A stretch of DNA of 64,000 nucleotides from contig NZ_FNIA01000008.1 in the NCBI RefSeq assembly GCF_900103505.1, positions 128,489-192,488 of the forward strand, read 5' to 3'. The position numbers and the translations under genes were made by a program. Of this stretch, positions 8,801 through 15,458 are shown piece after piece. Source of the stretch: Haloarchaeobius iranensis. GTDB taxonomy: Archaea; Halobacteriota; Halobacteria; Halobacteriales; Natrialbaceae. Under the pieces are notes generated by a model. It had not been told where the DNA came from and did no database searches. It was given only the letters and a program-made list of their open reading frames with translations. The first letter of the stretch is position 1. The number at the start of each line of letters is the position of its first letter.

Positions 8801-9343
8801 CAGTCGACGTACTGGAGTACGCACGCCCACTCCGCCGGTGACTCGACCACTGGCCGCACGAGGCAGGTCGTCGTACAAGAGTCACGGCAGATAGTGCAGT
8901 ACCAATTTGCTATCCAAGCCCGTGAACAAGTCACTAGAGAGACGTTTTTTGCGGTTCGGAGCCAGTCTGAAACCACCGAAGGGTGGGAGCAACTTCGAAC
9001 CGTCGAGGATCAAGTGGAGGCCCGGAAGCTCGCTAAGCAGGAGGGAATCAGAATTGGTGAGGTGAATCAGCAGCAGTCGTGGGTGGTCGCGTCAAACGGT
9101 TCGACGACCGAGGTTGTCTCGGAGTATGAAGATTCGTCCAACGTTGTAGAGACCGTTGCTTTTGTTACTGGAGAAATAAAAGAAAGAAGATTTAATCCAG
9201 TTTCAGGAGAGACTGAAATCATGACTGTTGGTACGTTCCGAGAAGAGATTAGACGGGAAGGTAATGTTGACATATACTACTTAGTTGAGGCCGCAAAAAA
9301 TCAGGAATCAGATTGCTCAGAAGGTGAGTTCTGTGAGAATTAA
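5816..9343 (+). CDS. Giant secreted PKD-domain surface protein
   Basis: A 1175-residue exported protein. Residues 1-22 form a signal peptide (hydrophobic core AVLLLTQAVLPGAVVA). A PKD domain follows at about 35-127 (DGRGSRDPDGTVTDYEW, then GTYEVRLTVTDDDG), a second Ig/PKD-like domain at 130-220, a Gly/Pro/Asn linker at 222-278 and further beta-rich domains. The C-terminal third (about 900-1150) is rich in Thr, Arg, Gln and Val with repeated RTVERTV-like strands and an acidic end with a Cys pair (SDCSEGEFCEN). N-glycosylation sequons are frequent. There is no membrane anchor, so it may rely on the downstream protein, which overlaps it. GC falls abruptly near 7310. No enzymatic motif was found; adhesion or cell-wall function is inference. 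Confidence 0.85.
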   Translation: MKIYAVAVLLLTQAVLPGAVVAANDGPTPSLSTPNEAPLAEAGLDQRVPLGRTVLLDGRGSRDPDGTVTDYEWTITTPDGSQLVPDCATCPRTTFEPNETGTYEVRLTVTDDDGASTSDSMFVEVTTGTGPAVSLSGPTTTTTGAGAEFVADARAGSTELDRIEWRVDGTVVATSDLDGTAENATLEGTFPSPGAYTVSAHVFDASNRSGSDTRPVSVTGVSPPGNGTPPNGTTPNGSLPVLPAPGNPGGPSNPGGPSNPGGPGTPGGPGNGTGNVTTLADQYEPAVRGPQVVTGSQPLHASYRIGDAPPATALQRVVWFRGAGRFDSGDSTNLDWSPGDHRLFAIVDYADGSSDVVTFPNDRTRVVADPQPSLALSDLTAAGSISGTFTAGDDYGNLVDVVVEVDGQTVYERHASRAGSRPTLGSRVESAFERTDIEPNSTHEVVVRATDGRGQTATLRREAVSSGEIEVVRAGFVNTPVDSYHEQLDPERYTAHHVIEVRLNGNNPGSIQADYNVSPGIERLSPEVQTRQISQRDGRSHLSIHSYWAASSPNDYRVSYDVLPGSTGLIEGDSHFTVEPSDPVLVLTTRTAGTEPRTNNWGFVVDASQSFDPDHTVLDYDWTGGVETVGDSSKVGQFRSIELGDLEVDDQNGGFSARKCCFLEYFAPQIESVKQLDEGPFNATDTVRFEVQTDDWAFAKTLNSYDVGLSFGSDSRYVSVLEDQRVSQGYDTGASGSEQRQEFQRAVIEVQAAALSKDTPQPTVAIYNEDHPERIQYNVSLPKVQVNNQTATEQFRDNVSIDSIAYVVTRENGTRQTVVSNQDELQVYLRDGYEIIEQNRQTTGVVLEYRIEGQEEQASRISFGSAEERANYIRNNQDARAAGSRVQTTMQTRTDYLWRNHRSGSGTFTGEIRQHTVPAQTRTLREYATQVRRTQTVTETVRKPYQRTIERTVERTVTQCNRIVGCYESTVRDRITETITQYRNVTTTREEVSWEQSTYWSTHAHSAGDSTTGRTRQVVVQESRQIVQYQFAIQAREQVTRETFFAVRSQSETTEGWEQLRTVEDQVEARKLAKQEGIRIGEVNQQQSWVVASNGSTTEVVSEYEDSSNVVETVAFVTGEIKERRFNPVSGETEIMTVGTFREEIRREGNVDIYYLVEAAKNQESDCSEGEFCEN
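6551..6624 (+). repeat. Collagen-like GPxNPG coding repeats
   Basis: About four units of an 18-bp repeat inside the PKD gene encode NPGGPS-type hexapeptides (NPGGPS, NPGGPS, NPGGPG, TPGGPG). They make a flexible proline/glycine hinge between the N-terminal PKD part and the rest. Confidence 0.85.
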
Positions 9344-10277
9344 GAGACTACTTCTCGTAATCGCTGTACTTTCGCTAATAATCAATTCCGGATTCGTAGC
9401 TTCAGGAAGCGATAATGGCTCATTTACAACTGCCAATCCTGTTTCTGATCGTACACTTGAATCAGATAAGGGAGTTACATACACAGTTGGTTTCAATCCA
9501 AGTAGCCTGGTATTAAATATCTCTGCTCACAATCCAAATGAAGATTCTGTCAGCTCTTGGCTTGATATCGAAATTGACAGAACGACGGTTAGGAATGGAG
9601 AGTTCAACATATCTGGACATGGAACTAAAAACATGTCCTATAACCTATCGAGTTCAGTGACAGCCAATCAAGACCAGCACCGGCTTCGGGTCGGGACCGT
9701 GGGTGATTTAACCACGTATGAGTTCGAGTTGAACCCAAACTCACTCAGTGGTATACCCTTGCCCAAGATCGAGAACGTTGAAGTTACGAGGGCCACGCTT
9801 GACGGCGAGGAGACGACAGCACTCAGAATCACAGTCAGAAACGAAGCCAACGTTCAGTACCTGACTGACATTCGAGTCACGACACTCGAAACCAATTTCC
9901 GCCCAACTAGTGGTCGAGTCCCGATCGAGGAGAACCGACGCACGGTTCTCGTTCCCCTCGACGAAGAGCCCGAGATGGTTGTCGCTGGCGAGGTCAGGCT
10001 GTACACGGGGTGGGTTCACAACGAGTCCCGAATCTCGGATCAGGTCGAGTTCGAGGGGACGGTCGACGGCGAGACGGAGGTGTGGGACCGCGAGTTCGAG
10101 CCGATCCAGATCGATTACGCGAACCGGGACGTGGAGGAGTATCAGTACCGGAACGCGACGGTGAAGGCGAAGAACGACGAGATCTGGCGTGAGCGGCTGA
10201 AGCCGGTTGCGGCAGTGGCGGGTGTGATGCTGGTCGGTATCCTGCTCGTGGTGTCGCTGCTCTCGCGGCGTCGGTAG
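9333..10277 (+). CDS. Secreted single-pass membrane partner of the PKD protein
   Basis: A type I membrane protein of 314 residues. The GTG at 9333 is preceded by the purine-rich AAGGTGAG and gives a good signal peptide (RIKRLLLVIAVLSLIINSG), so it is preferred over an ATG at 9285 that would put 16 charged residues first. The body is beta-rich with many N-glycosylation sequons. A transmembrane helix closes the protein (VAAVAGVMLVGILLVVSLL) before a short RRR cytoplasmic tail. The gene overlaps the PKD gene end by 11 bp, so the two are translated together and may form an anchored surface complex. Family unknown to me. The first two thirds have low GC; the last ~90 codons are typical of the chromosome. 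Confidence 0.8.
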   Translation: MRIKRLLLVIAVLSLIINSGFVASGSDNGSFTTANPVSDRTLESDKGVTYTVGFNPSSLVLNISAHNPNEDSVSSWLDIEIDRTTVRNGEFNISGHGTKNMSYNLSSSVTANQDQHRLRVGTVGDLTTYEFELNPNSLSGIPLPKIENVEVTRATLDGEETTALRITVRNEANVQYLTDIRVTTLETNFRPTSGRVPIEENRRTVLVPLDEEPEMVVAGEVRLYTGWVHNESRISDQVEFEGTVDGETEVWDREFEPIQIDYANRDVEEYQYRNATVKAKNDEIWRERLKPVAAVAGVMLVGILLVVSLLSRRR

Positions 10278-10508
10278 TCAGAGCTGTTTCCGGACGAGCC
10301 GGGCGATCTCGTCGACGTCGTACTCGTCCTCGCTCTTGTCGAAGATGGTCTGCCCGTCGACGCTGACGGTGAAGACGCCGTGGTCGCCAGTTCGGAGTGT
10401 GACGCTGTCGAGCTGGTCGCCGAAGCTCGAGAGGAGGACGTGCTGGACGTCTTCGGCGCGGTTGAGGAAGCCACACGGAACGCAGTACTCGATTTCGACG
10501 TCGGTCAT
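10278..10508 (-). CDS. Rdx-family thioredoxin-fold protein (SelW/SelT type)
   Basis: A 76-residue protein of the Rdx/SelW family, small thioredoxin-fold proteins with an N-terminal CxxC (here YCVPCGF, residues 8-14). It matches the family by length, by the first strand VEIEYC and by the G-x-F-x-V strand with DGQTIFDK, which is the typical end of the fold. Members are thought to act in thiol redox reactions with unknown partners. It ends directly against the convergent surface-protein gene with no gap. Confidence 0.85.
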   Translation of the reverse strand: MTDVEIEYCVPCGFLNRAEDVQHVLLSSFGDQLDSVTLRTGDHGVFTVSVDGQTIFDKSEDEYDVDEIARLVRKQL

Positions 10509-10559
10509 GGAGGACGCTTCGAACCGCCGGTGGAAAAGCGACGGGGTGTGCGGGAGTAC

Positions 10560-11357
10560 TCAGTCGGAGCCGTAGGTCTCCGCGAGCGCATCGAGTGCGT
10601 CGTGGTGTTCGGTTGTGTGTGGTGCGGTGAGCGGGGAGACGCTGATGTGCCCATCGACCACGGCGCGGCGGTCAGTGCCCTCCGGGTCGGGGATCTCGCC
10701 CGCGGCCATGCGTTCCCAGACGCGGTCGTGGAGGGAGGCGATGCCGTTGTCGACCGTCGCGTCCATGTCGTACATGTGCGACGGCCGCGTGATCTCGATG
10801 TCACCGGTGCAGTAGTCGGGGACCGGTGCGTTGAGGTTGAGGTAGTCGGCGTTGTCGAACACGCCAGCGCCGAGGGCGTGTTCAACGAGGTACGTTGTGG
10901 CGCGGGTCGCCTCGTCGTACTTCGACTCGGGGACGTCGACGTCGGTCCACTCGCGGTCCTCGTCGGGGTCGATGGGGACGTACAGGGAGGCTGCGATGGC
11001 GGGCACGCCGAAGAAGGCGGCTTCGACGGCGGCACTGACGGTGCCGGAGCGGCCGAGGACGTAGTGGCCGAGGTTCGCGCCCTTGTTGCAGCCGGAGACG
11101 ACCAGGTCGGGGTCGGGACAGATGGACTGGAGGCCGGCGACGACGCAGTCCGCGGGAGTGCCTTCGATGGCGTAGCCGAGTTCGTGCTCGGCGATATCGA
11201 CGGTGCTCGAGATGGCGCGACCGACGGCGCTCTGGTCGGTCGCGGGCGCGACGGCAGTGACGTCGCCGAGTTCCGAGAGGGAGTCGTAGAGGGTCTTGAA
11301 CCCCGGACTCTCGATGCCGTCGTCGTTGGTGAGGAGGATGTCGAGGTCGTCGTCCAT
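10560..11357 (-). CDS. surE: 5'/3'-nucleotidase SurE
   Basis: A metal-dependent nucleoside 5'-monophosphate phosphatase, 265 residues, the usual SurE length. The N-terminal ILLTNDDGIESPG motif carries the acidic pair that binds the metal; APATDQSAVGRAIS and the VVSGCNKGANLGH Asn/Gly motif complete the active site, and LNAPVP follows. The ATG at 11357 puts the first strand at residue 5; the frame is open upstream but only with arginine-rich shadow sequence. It stands alone between Rdx and the radical SAM gene and probably salvages nucleotides in stationary phase, which is known for the family rather than seen here. Confidence 0.95.
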   Translation of the reverse strand: MDDDLDILLTNDDGIESPGFKTLYDSLSELGDVTAVAPATDQSAVGRAISSTVDIAEHELGYAIEGTPADCVVAGLQSICPDPDLVVSGCNKGANLGHYVLGRSGTVSAAVEAAFFGVPAIAASLYVPIDPDEDREWTDVDVPESKYDEATRATTYLVEHALGAGVFDNADYLNLNAPVPDYCTGDIEITRPSHMYDMDATVDNGIASLHDRVWERMAAGEIPDPEGTDRRAVVDGHISVSPLTAPHTTEHHDALDALAETYGSD

Positions 11358-11437
11358 GCGAGGTGGCTCGGAGTGGGCGGCCAAAAGGCCACCGTTCGGG
11401 GAACTACGAGGGCGGTGTTGGCGGCGCTGGGTGGGGG

Positions 11438-12652
11438 TCAGTCCGCGTTCGTCGGGTGCAGCCCGCCGGTATCGGGCGCTCGCTCCGCCGACGTGAGGTA
11501 GCACTGCGGGTCGGGTGCGAAGGGGTCGTCGTGGACCGCGAGCGACCGGAGCGGCGAGCCACCCTTGCAGATGTCGGCGTACTGGCAGTCGGTGCAGCGT
11601 CCCTGGAGTCTGTCGTCGCGGGTCCGGAGCGCGTTCACGAGCGGGTTCGAGTCGTCCTCCCAGATGGCACCGAAGGAACGGTCGCGAACGTTGCCGAGGC
11701 TGTAGGACTGCCAGAACTGGTTGAGGTGGACGTTGCCCTGGTAGTCGATGTCGGCGACGCGCTCGCCGGCGGGGTCCCCGCCGTTGGTCTCGAGATACCG
11801 GCGGACAGTCCGGGCGCGTTCCTCGCTCATCTCGCGGCGGGCGTACTCCGTGATGTAGCCGGCGTCGGCGTAGTTCCCGACGAGGAGCGTCTCTATCTCG
11901 TGGCCGTCCTCGTGGTATGCCCGGGTGAGGTCACAGACCTCGCGGACCGCTTCTCGTCGCTCCGCAGTCGAGAGGTCTGTGTCCGAGATGTCGGCGCCTC
12001 GGCCGCCGTAGGCGAGGTGGTAGAAGCAGAAGCGGTCGAGCCCGGTGTCGGCGAGCAGGTCGACGATGTCGCGCAGGTCGTCGCGGTTATGCTGCGTGAT
12101 GGTGTACCGGAGGCCGGTCTTCAGCCCGGCATCGAGGCAGTGCTCGATGCCGCGAACGGCGGCGTCGAACGCGCCGTCCTGCCCGCGGAAGTGGTCGTTC
12201 GTCTCGGCCATCCCGTCGACGGAGATGCCGGCGTAGGCGAGACCGGCGTCGGCGAGCTGCTGGGCGCGTTCCGCGGTGATGAGCGTCCCGTTCGTCGAGA
12301 GGACGGGGCGGAGCCCCACGTCGGCGGCGTAGTCGACGAGCTCGACGAGGTCGGGTCTGACGAGAGGTTCCCCACCGGAGAACAGGACGACTGGCACGCC
12401 GTAGTCCGCGAGGTCGTCGAGCAGCCGTTTCCCCTCTCGGGTCGAGAACTCGCCGTCGGCCCCGCTGTCGCAGGCACTCGCGTAGCAGTGCTCGCAGTAG
12501 AGGTTGCACCCGCGCGTCGTGTTCCAGACGACGACCGGCCGACGCTGTTTCTCCTCGGAGATCTGTTCCGTGTCCGATTCGTTGGCGGCGTCGTACCGGA
12601 GGCCGTCGCCCTCGGCGTCGAGCCCGCACAGGAGCTTCGAGACGGATATCAT
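11438..12652 (-). CDS. AhbC/NirJ-type radical SAM/SPASM enzyme, probable haem biosynthesis
   Basis: A 404-residue radical SAM enzyme. The [4Fe-4S] motif is CNLYCEHC near residue 50, followed by FSGGEPL, LSTNGTLI and GISVDG. The C-terminal SPASM region has GNVRDRSFGAIW, GRCTDCQYADIC and APDPQCYLT. The blocks FCFYHLAYGGRG and APDPxCYLT are hallmarks of the NirJ/AhbC/AhbD group, which remodels side chains of iron tetrapyrroles in haem d1 and in the archaeal siroheme-dependent haem pathway. I cannot tell AhbC from AhbD by eye. The small partner gene lies 10 bp upstream in the same operon. Confidence 0.82.
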   Translation of the reverse strand: MISVSKLLCGLDAEGDGLRYDAANESDTEQISEEKQRRPVVVWNTTRGCNLYCEHCYASACDSGADGEFSTREGKRLLDDLADYGVPVVLFSGGEPLVRPDLVELVDYAADVGLRPVLSTNGTLITAERAQQLADAGLAYAGISVDGMAETNDHFRGQDGAFDAAVRGIEHCLDAGLKTGLRYTITQHNRDDLRDIVDLLADTGLDRFCFYHLAYGGRGADISDTDLSTAERREAVREVCDLTRAYHEDGHEIETLLVGNYADAGYITEYARREMSEERARTVRRYLETNGGDPAGERVADIDYQGNVHLNQFWQSYSLGNVRDRSFGAIWEDDSNPLVNALRTRDDRLQGRCTDCQYADICKGGSPLRSLAVHDDPFAPDPQCYLTSAERAPDTGGLHPTNAD

Positions 12653-12662
12653 GGTTCGGTGG

Positions 12663-12926
12663 TCAGTCGCCCGCGGCGCTCGCGGCTTCGTCCAGCGTCG
12701 TCGGGGTGAAGCGGTGCACCGCGTCGGCAGGGCAGAGCCAGATATCGTCGGCGGTGAACGAGAACAGCGTAGCTGCCTGCTCGTAGGCGAGGTCCCAGGT
12801 CTCCGCCGTGACACTCCCGACGTGTCGCATCGGGTCGGTACTGGCCTCCCGGACGAAGACCTCCCACTCCGAGCCGTCGGTCGCGCGCGGTGCGTCGCTG
12901 ACGCGTCGTCGGTCCTCCACTGGCAT
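12663..12926 (-). CDS. Small radical-SAM partner (Htur_1727-like), PaaB-like fold
   Basis: An 87-residue protein encoded just before the radical SAM gene. It matches what I recall as the haloarchaeal Htur_1727 rSAM-partnered family, listed as candidate RiPP precursors. Reading it directly, the core WEVFVRE, RHVGSV, then A-x-x-x-A helix and DDIWLCPADAV closely follows PaaB, the scaffold subunit of phenylacetyl-CoA epoxidase (EVFVR, HVGSL, IWVV), so a folded partner or adaptor looks more likely than a cleaved peptide. It has one Cys. The ATG at 12926 is preferred to a GTG at 12932. Function unproven. Confidence 0.78.
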   Translation of the reverse strand: MPVEDRRRVSDAPRATDGSEWEVFVREASTDPMRHVGSVTAETWDLAYEQAATLFSFTADDIWLCPADAVHRFTPTTLDEAASAAGD

Positions 12927-13024
12927 ACCCACCGCTTGGACGTCGACTTAAAAGCCAGCCTCGCAGATTTTCAGCACGTGGGAATGGTGGTGGACGTGTT
13001 CGGTTGGACGGTGGTCCGACAGCC

Positions 13025-14488
13025 TCAGACCGGTTTCGGAATCCGGTCGACGACGGTCTCCTCGTCGACGACGAGGTTGTAGGCGTCCTCGTCGTCGTTC
13101 CGGAGGGCGAGCACGCCGTCGAACGCCAGGAGGTCGCCGTAGTCGGCGGTCGCGAGGGCTACGTTCCCGGCCGTTTCGCGCACGAGGACGGCGTAGTTGT
13201 CGTCGTCCTCGGAGCCGTCGCTGATCTTGAACAGCGGGTTGGCATCGCGGTCGTCGGGCGAGAGGTCGTGGGAGAGCTTCGCCGCGAGGAGGTCGATGCG
13301 GTTCGACACGTGGTCGTCCATATCGGCCATCTTCGCGTAGGTGTTCGCCGACGGGGTCACGTCGAGGAGGCGTTCCCCGTCGTGCCGGAGGATGCTGTAG
13401 GAGAACTGGACGTCGACGTTGACGAACTCGCCGTCGGCGGGCTCGCTGTCGGCGCCTGCGTCGGCACCCCGTGTGGCGTCGAGCCGACGCTGGAACGCGG
13501 GGACGGCAACGTCCGGCCGCACGTCGAACGACCAGCCGCGGTCGGTCGGGCTCTCGCTCGGCCAGAGACGGACCGTCGGGGAGTACACCGTGGGAGCGTC
13601 GTCCTCGGCACCGCCGCCGGCCGCCACACCGTCTGCAACGGCCCGCTCCAGCTCCCGGAGCCCGATGCTCGTGTTCCGGTCGGCGGGGGCGAGCGCGAGG
13701 AGCGAGCCGTCGTCGGCGACGTGGTCGAGGTAGCGTCGGAGGACCGACTCGGGGTCGTCGAGCTCGTTGAGCACGTTCGCGAACAGTACGATGTCGTACT
13801 TGCCCTCGGGGGCGACCGCCTCGGCGGTCGTTCCGTGGACGGTAGTGTGGAAGTTCGGGCCGGTTTCGTCGAGCAGTGCCTCGAGCACCTCGGTCGCGGC
13901 ACTGGGTTCGACGGCGTGGTAGTCCACGAGTGCGTCGTCGGGCAGGTAGTCGTGGATGCCCAGCGCGGGGCCGCCGACGCCGGCTCCGACGTCGAGGACG
14001 CGGAGCTTCCGGGGCAGGAGGCGCTTCGCGACGAGGTCGTTCAGGACGTACTGGACCGCCGCGTAGAAGTCCGGCAGGTGGTAGATGGCGTAGCCGAGTG
14101 CGACGTCCGCGTCGTACTGGACGTTCCGTCGCTGGTAGTAGTCGTCTTTGAACCGTCTGATGGTTCCCCGCAGCTGGTCGCCCGAGTCGCCGGTCGCCCA
14201 CTCGTAGCCGTAGCGCTCCATCAGCAGCTCGTCGAGCGCGTCGGCGTAGGTGTCGGGGAGTGCCTCGACGACCTCGACGGGTGCCTCGACGGGCCGGTCG
14301 GAGACGGGGACGAAGGTGCCGTCGTCGCACTCGACGAGCCCCAGCGCGACGGCCTCCTCGCGGAGCACCTGTCGGACGACGGCTGGATGGGGCTGACCGG
14401 TGACGTACTCGCAGATCTCTTCGGGGTCGATCGGACGGACGTTCCGGAGGTACTTCGCGTTCGAGACGACGGCCTCCCTGTCGACCAT
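13025..14488 (-). CDS. Rsm22-like class I SAM methyltransferase
   Basis: A 487-residue protein. The N-terminal ~110 residues are helical. A Rossmann methyltransferase domain follows, with motif I VLDVGAGVGGPALG near residue 165, an acidic VEPS end of strand 2 and the FANVLNEL motif after strand 4, which is characteristic of the Rsm22 family linked to small ribosomal subunit assembly. The C-terminal ~150 residues are a separate domain of unknown role. It starts 2 bp after the stop of the prephenate dehydrogenase gene, so the two are cotranscribed, although no biochemical link is known. An overlapping 516-residue frame is an arginine-rich shadow. Confidence 0.8.
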   Translation of the reverse strand: MVDREAVVSNAKYLRNVRPIDPEEICEYVTGQPHPAVVRQVLREEAVALGLVECDDGTFVPVSDRPVEAPVEVVEALPDTYADALDELLMERYGYEWATGDSGDQLRGTIRRFKDDYYQRRNVQYDADVALGYAIYHLPDFYAAVQYVLNDLVAKRLLPRKLRVLDVGAGVGGPALGIHDYLPDDALVDYHAVEPSAATEVLEALLDETGPNFHTTVHGTTAEAVAPEGKYDIVLFANVLNELDDPESVLRRYLDHVADDGSLLALAPADRNTSIGLRELERAVADGVAAGGGAEDDAPTVYSPTVRLWPSESPTDRGWSFDVRPDVAVPAFQRRLDATRGADAGADSEPADGEFVNVDVQFSYSILRHDGERLLDVTPSANTYAKMADMDDHVSNRIDLLAAKLSHDLSPDDRDANPLFKISDGSEDDDNYAVLVRETAGNVALATADYGDLLAFDGVLALRNDDEDAYNLVVDEETVVDRIPKPV

Positions 14489-14490
14489 CG

Positions 14491-15249
14491 TCAGGCACCT
14501 CCCTGACCGTCCTGGTCGGTCGCGTCGGCCTGTAGCCGTTCGTACAGCCCTTCGAACTCGGCTCGGTCCGCGTCGGCGAGTCGGTCAGCGGTCGCCGCGA
14601 CCGCCGCCGCGCCGTCGAACCGCGACTGGATGTCGGCGTAGACGTGGCCGTCGCCGTCAGTCACCCGCTCGACGAGCGCCTGGAGGTCGGCCGAGACCGG
14701 CGTGTGGAACCGCTCGTCCACGGGCTCGGCGGCGAGCCCGTACGCGAGCACCGCTGCGTGGGTGCTCGCCTGGACGGTCTCCATCGCCTCGTCGTGTTCG
14801 TCGGCGGTCGTCTCGAAGATGTCGTTGCCCGCATCGGCGAGCGCAGAACGGACAGCGTCGACCCGCGGCCCGGGTTCGTCGGTGACGGCCGCGATTCGCC
14901 CCGGCGCGCTCGACGGCGCGAACAGGGGATGGAGACTCATCCGTTCCAGCGCGGCGCCGTGGTCTCGCATCGCGGACAGCGGGGCCGTCATCTCACCGGT
15001 CACGTCGACCAGCGCGTGTTCGGCGCGGTCGGCCTGTGCGGCGATCACCTCGGCCACGACGGGCATCGGCACGGCGAAGCAGACCACGTCGTAGGTGTCG
15101 GTGTCGTCGAGAGCGGTGGTCGTGTCGCCGACGGCTGCCGCCGCCGCCCGCGCGGCAGCCGGGTCCGTATCGGCGAAGGCGACCGTTCCGTCGAGTGCGT
15201 CGGCCAGCCAGCGGCCCATCGAGCCGGCTCCGACGACGAGTGTTCGCAT
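14491..15249 (-). CDS. tyrA: Prephenate (or arogenate) dehydrogenase
   Basis: The NAD(P)-dependent step toward tyrosine, 252 residues, shorter than bacterial TyrA because no chorismate mutase is fused. The nucleotide-binding motif VVGAGSMGRWL opens the protein, VCFAVPMP and LVDVTGEM follow, and the catalytic region contains SLHPLFAPSS, the conserved His/Pro/Phe loop of this family, and VQASTHAAV. Together with aroA and aroC 2-5 kb away it makes this stretch rich in aromatic amino acid genes. It shares a transcript with the Rsm22-like gene downstream. Confidence 0.88.
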   Translation of the reverse strand: MRTLVVGAGSMGRWLADALDGTVAFADTDPAAARAAAAAVGDTTTALDDTDTYDVVCFAVPMPVVAEVIAAQADRAEHALVDVTGEMTAPLSAMRDHGAALERMSLHPLFAPSSAPGRIAAVTDEPGPRVDAVRSALADAGNDIFETTADEHDEAMETVQASTHAAVLAYGLAAEPVDERFHTPVSADLQALVERVTDGDGHVYADIQSRFDGAAAVAATADRLADADRAEFEGLYERLQADATDQDGQGGA

Positions 15250-15294
15250 CGCTACCGGGTAGCGAACCGGCGGGCAAAAGGGGTTCGGTCGGCC

Positions 15295-15405
15295 TCAGAA
15301 GAAGCCCGCGTAGTAGAACAGGCCGATGGTCAGCACGACGAGCAAACCGATGCTTATCATCAGCCAGTTGAACGCGCCCTCGGGGCTCATGGCGGAGAGG
15401 TTCAT
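15295..15405 (-). CDS. Small single-pass membrane protein, 36 residues
   Basis: A very short gene on the minus strand. The product begins MNLSAMSPEGAFNWLM, continues as one hydrophobic helix (ISIGLLVVLTIGLFYY) and ends AGFF. A TATA-like GTTTTAAAA element lies about 25 bp before the ATG, the right place for a leaderless mRNA, and no other gene would use it. Its neighbours are the M24 peptidase upstream and prephenate dehydrogenase downstream. Function unknown; the promoter and the clean helix make it more than a chance frame. Confidence 0.72.
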   Translation of the reverse strand: MNLSAMSPEGAFNWLMISIGLLVVLTIGLFYYAGFF

Positions 15406-15426
15406 GTTCCGGATTTCCCCAAGCGA

Positions 15427-15437
15427 GGTTTTAAAAC
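15427..15437 (-). promoter_or_regulatory. TATA box for the 36-residue membrane protein
   Basis: The minus-strand AT run GTTTTAAAACC begins about 22 bp upstream of the ATG at 15405, in an otherwise GC-rich gap after the peptidase stop. Confidence 0.65.
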
Positions 15438-15458
15438 TGTTTATCCGGGGTCGCCGGG

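Noticed and set aside
9285..9332. Upstream ATG start for the membrane partner gene
   Set aside because: It would put a charged 16-residue stretch before the signal peptide and increase the overlap; the GTG at 9333 has a purine-rich ribosome site.
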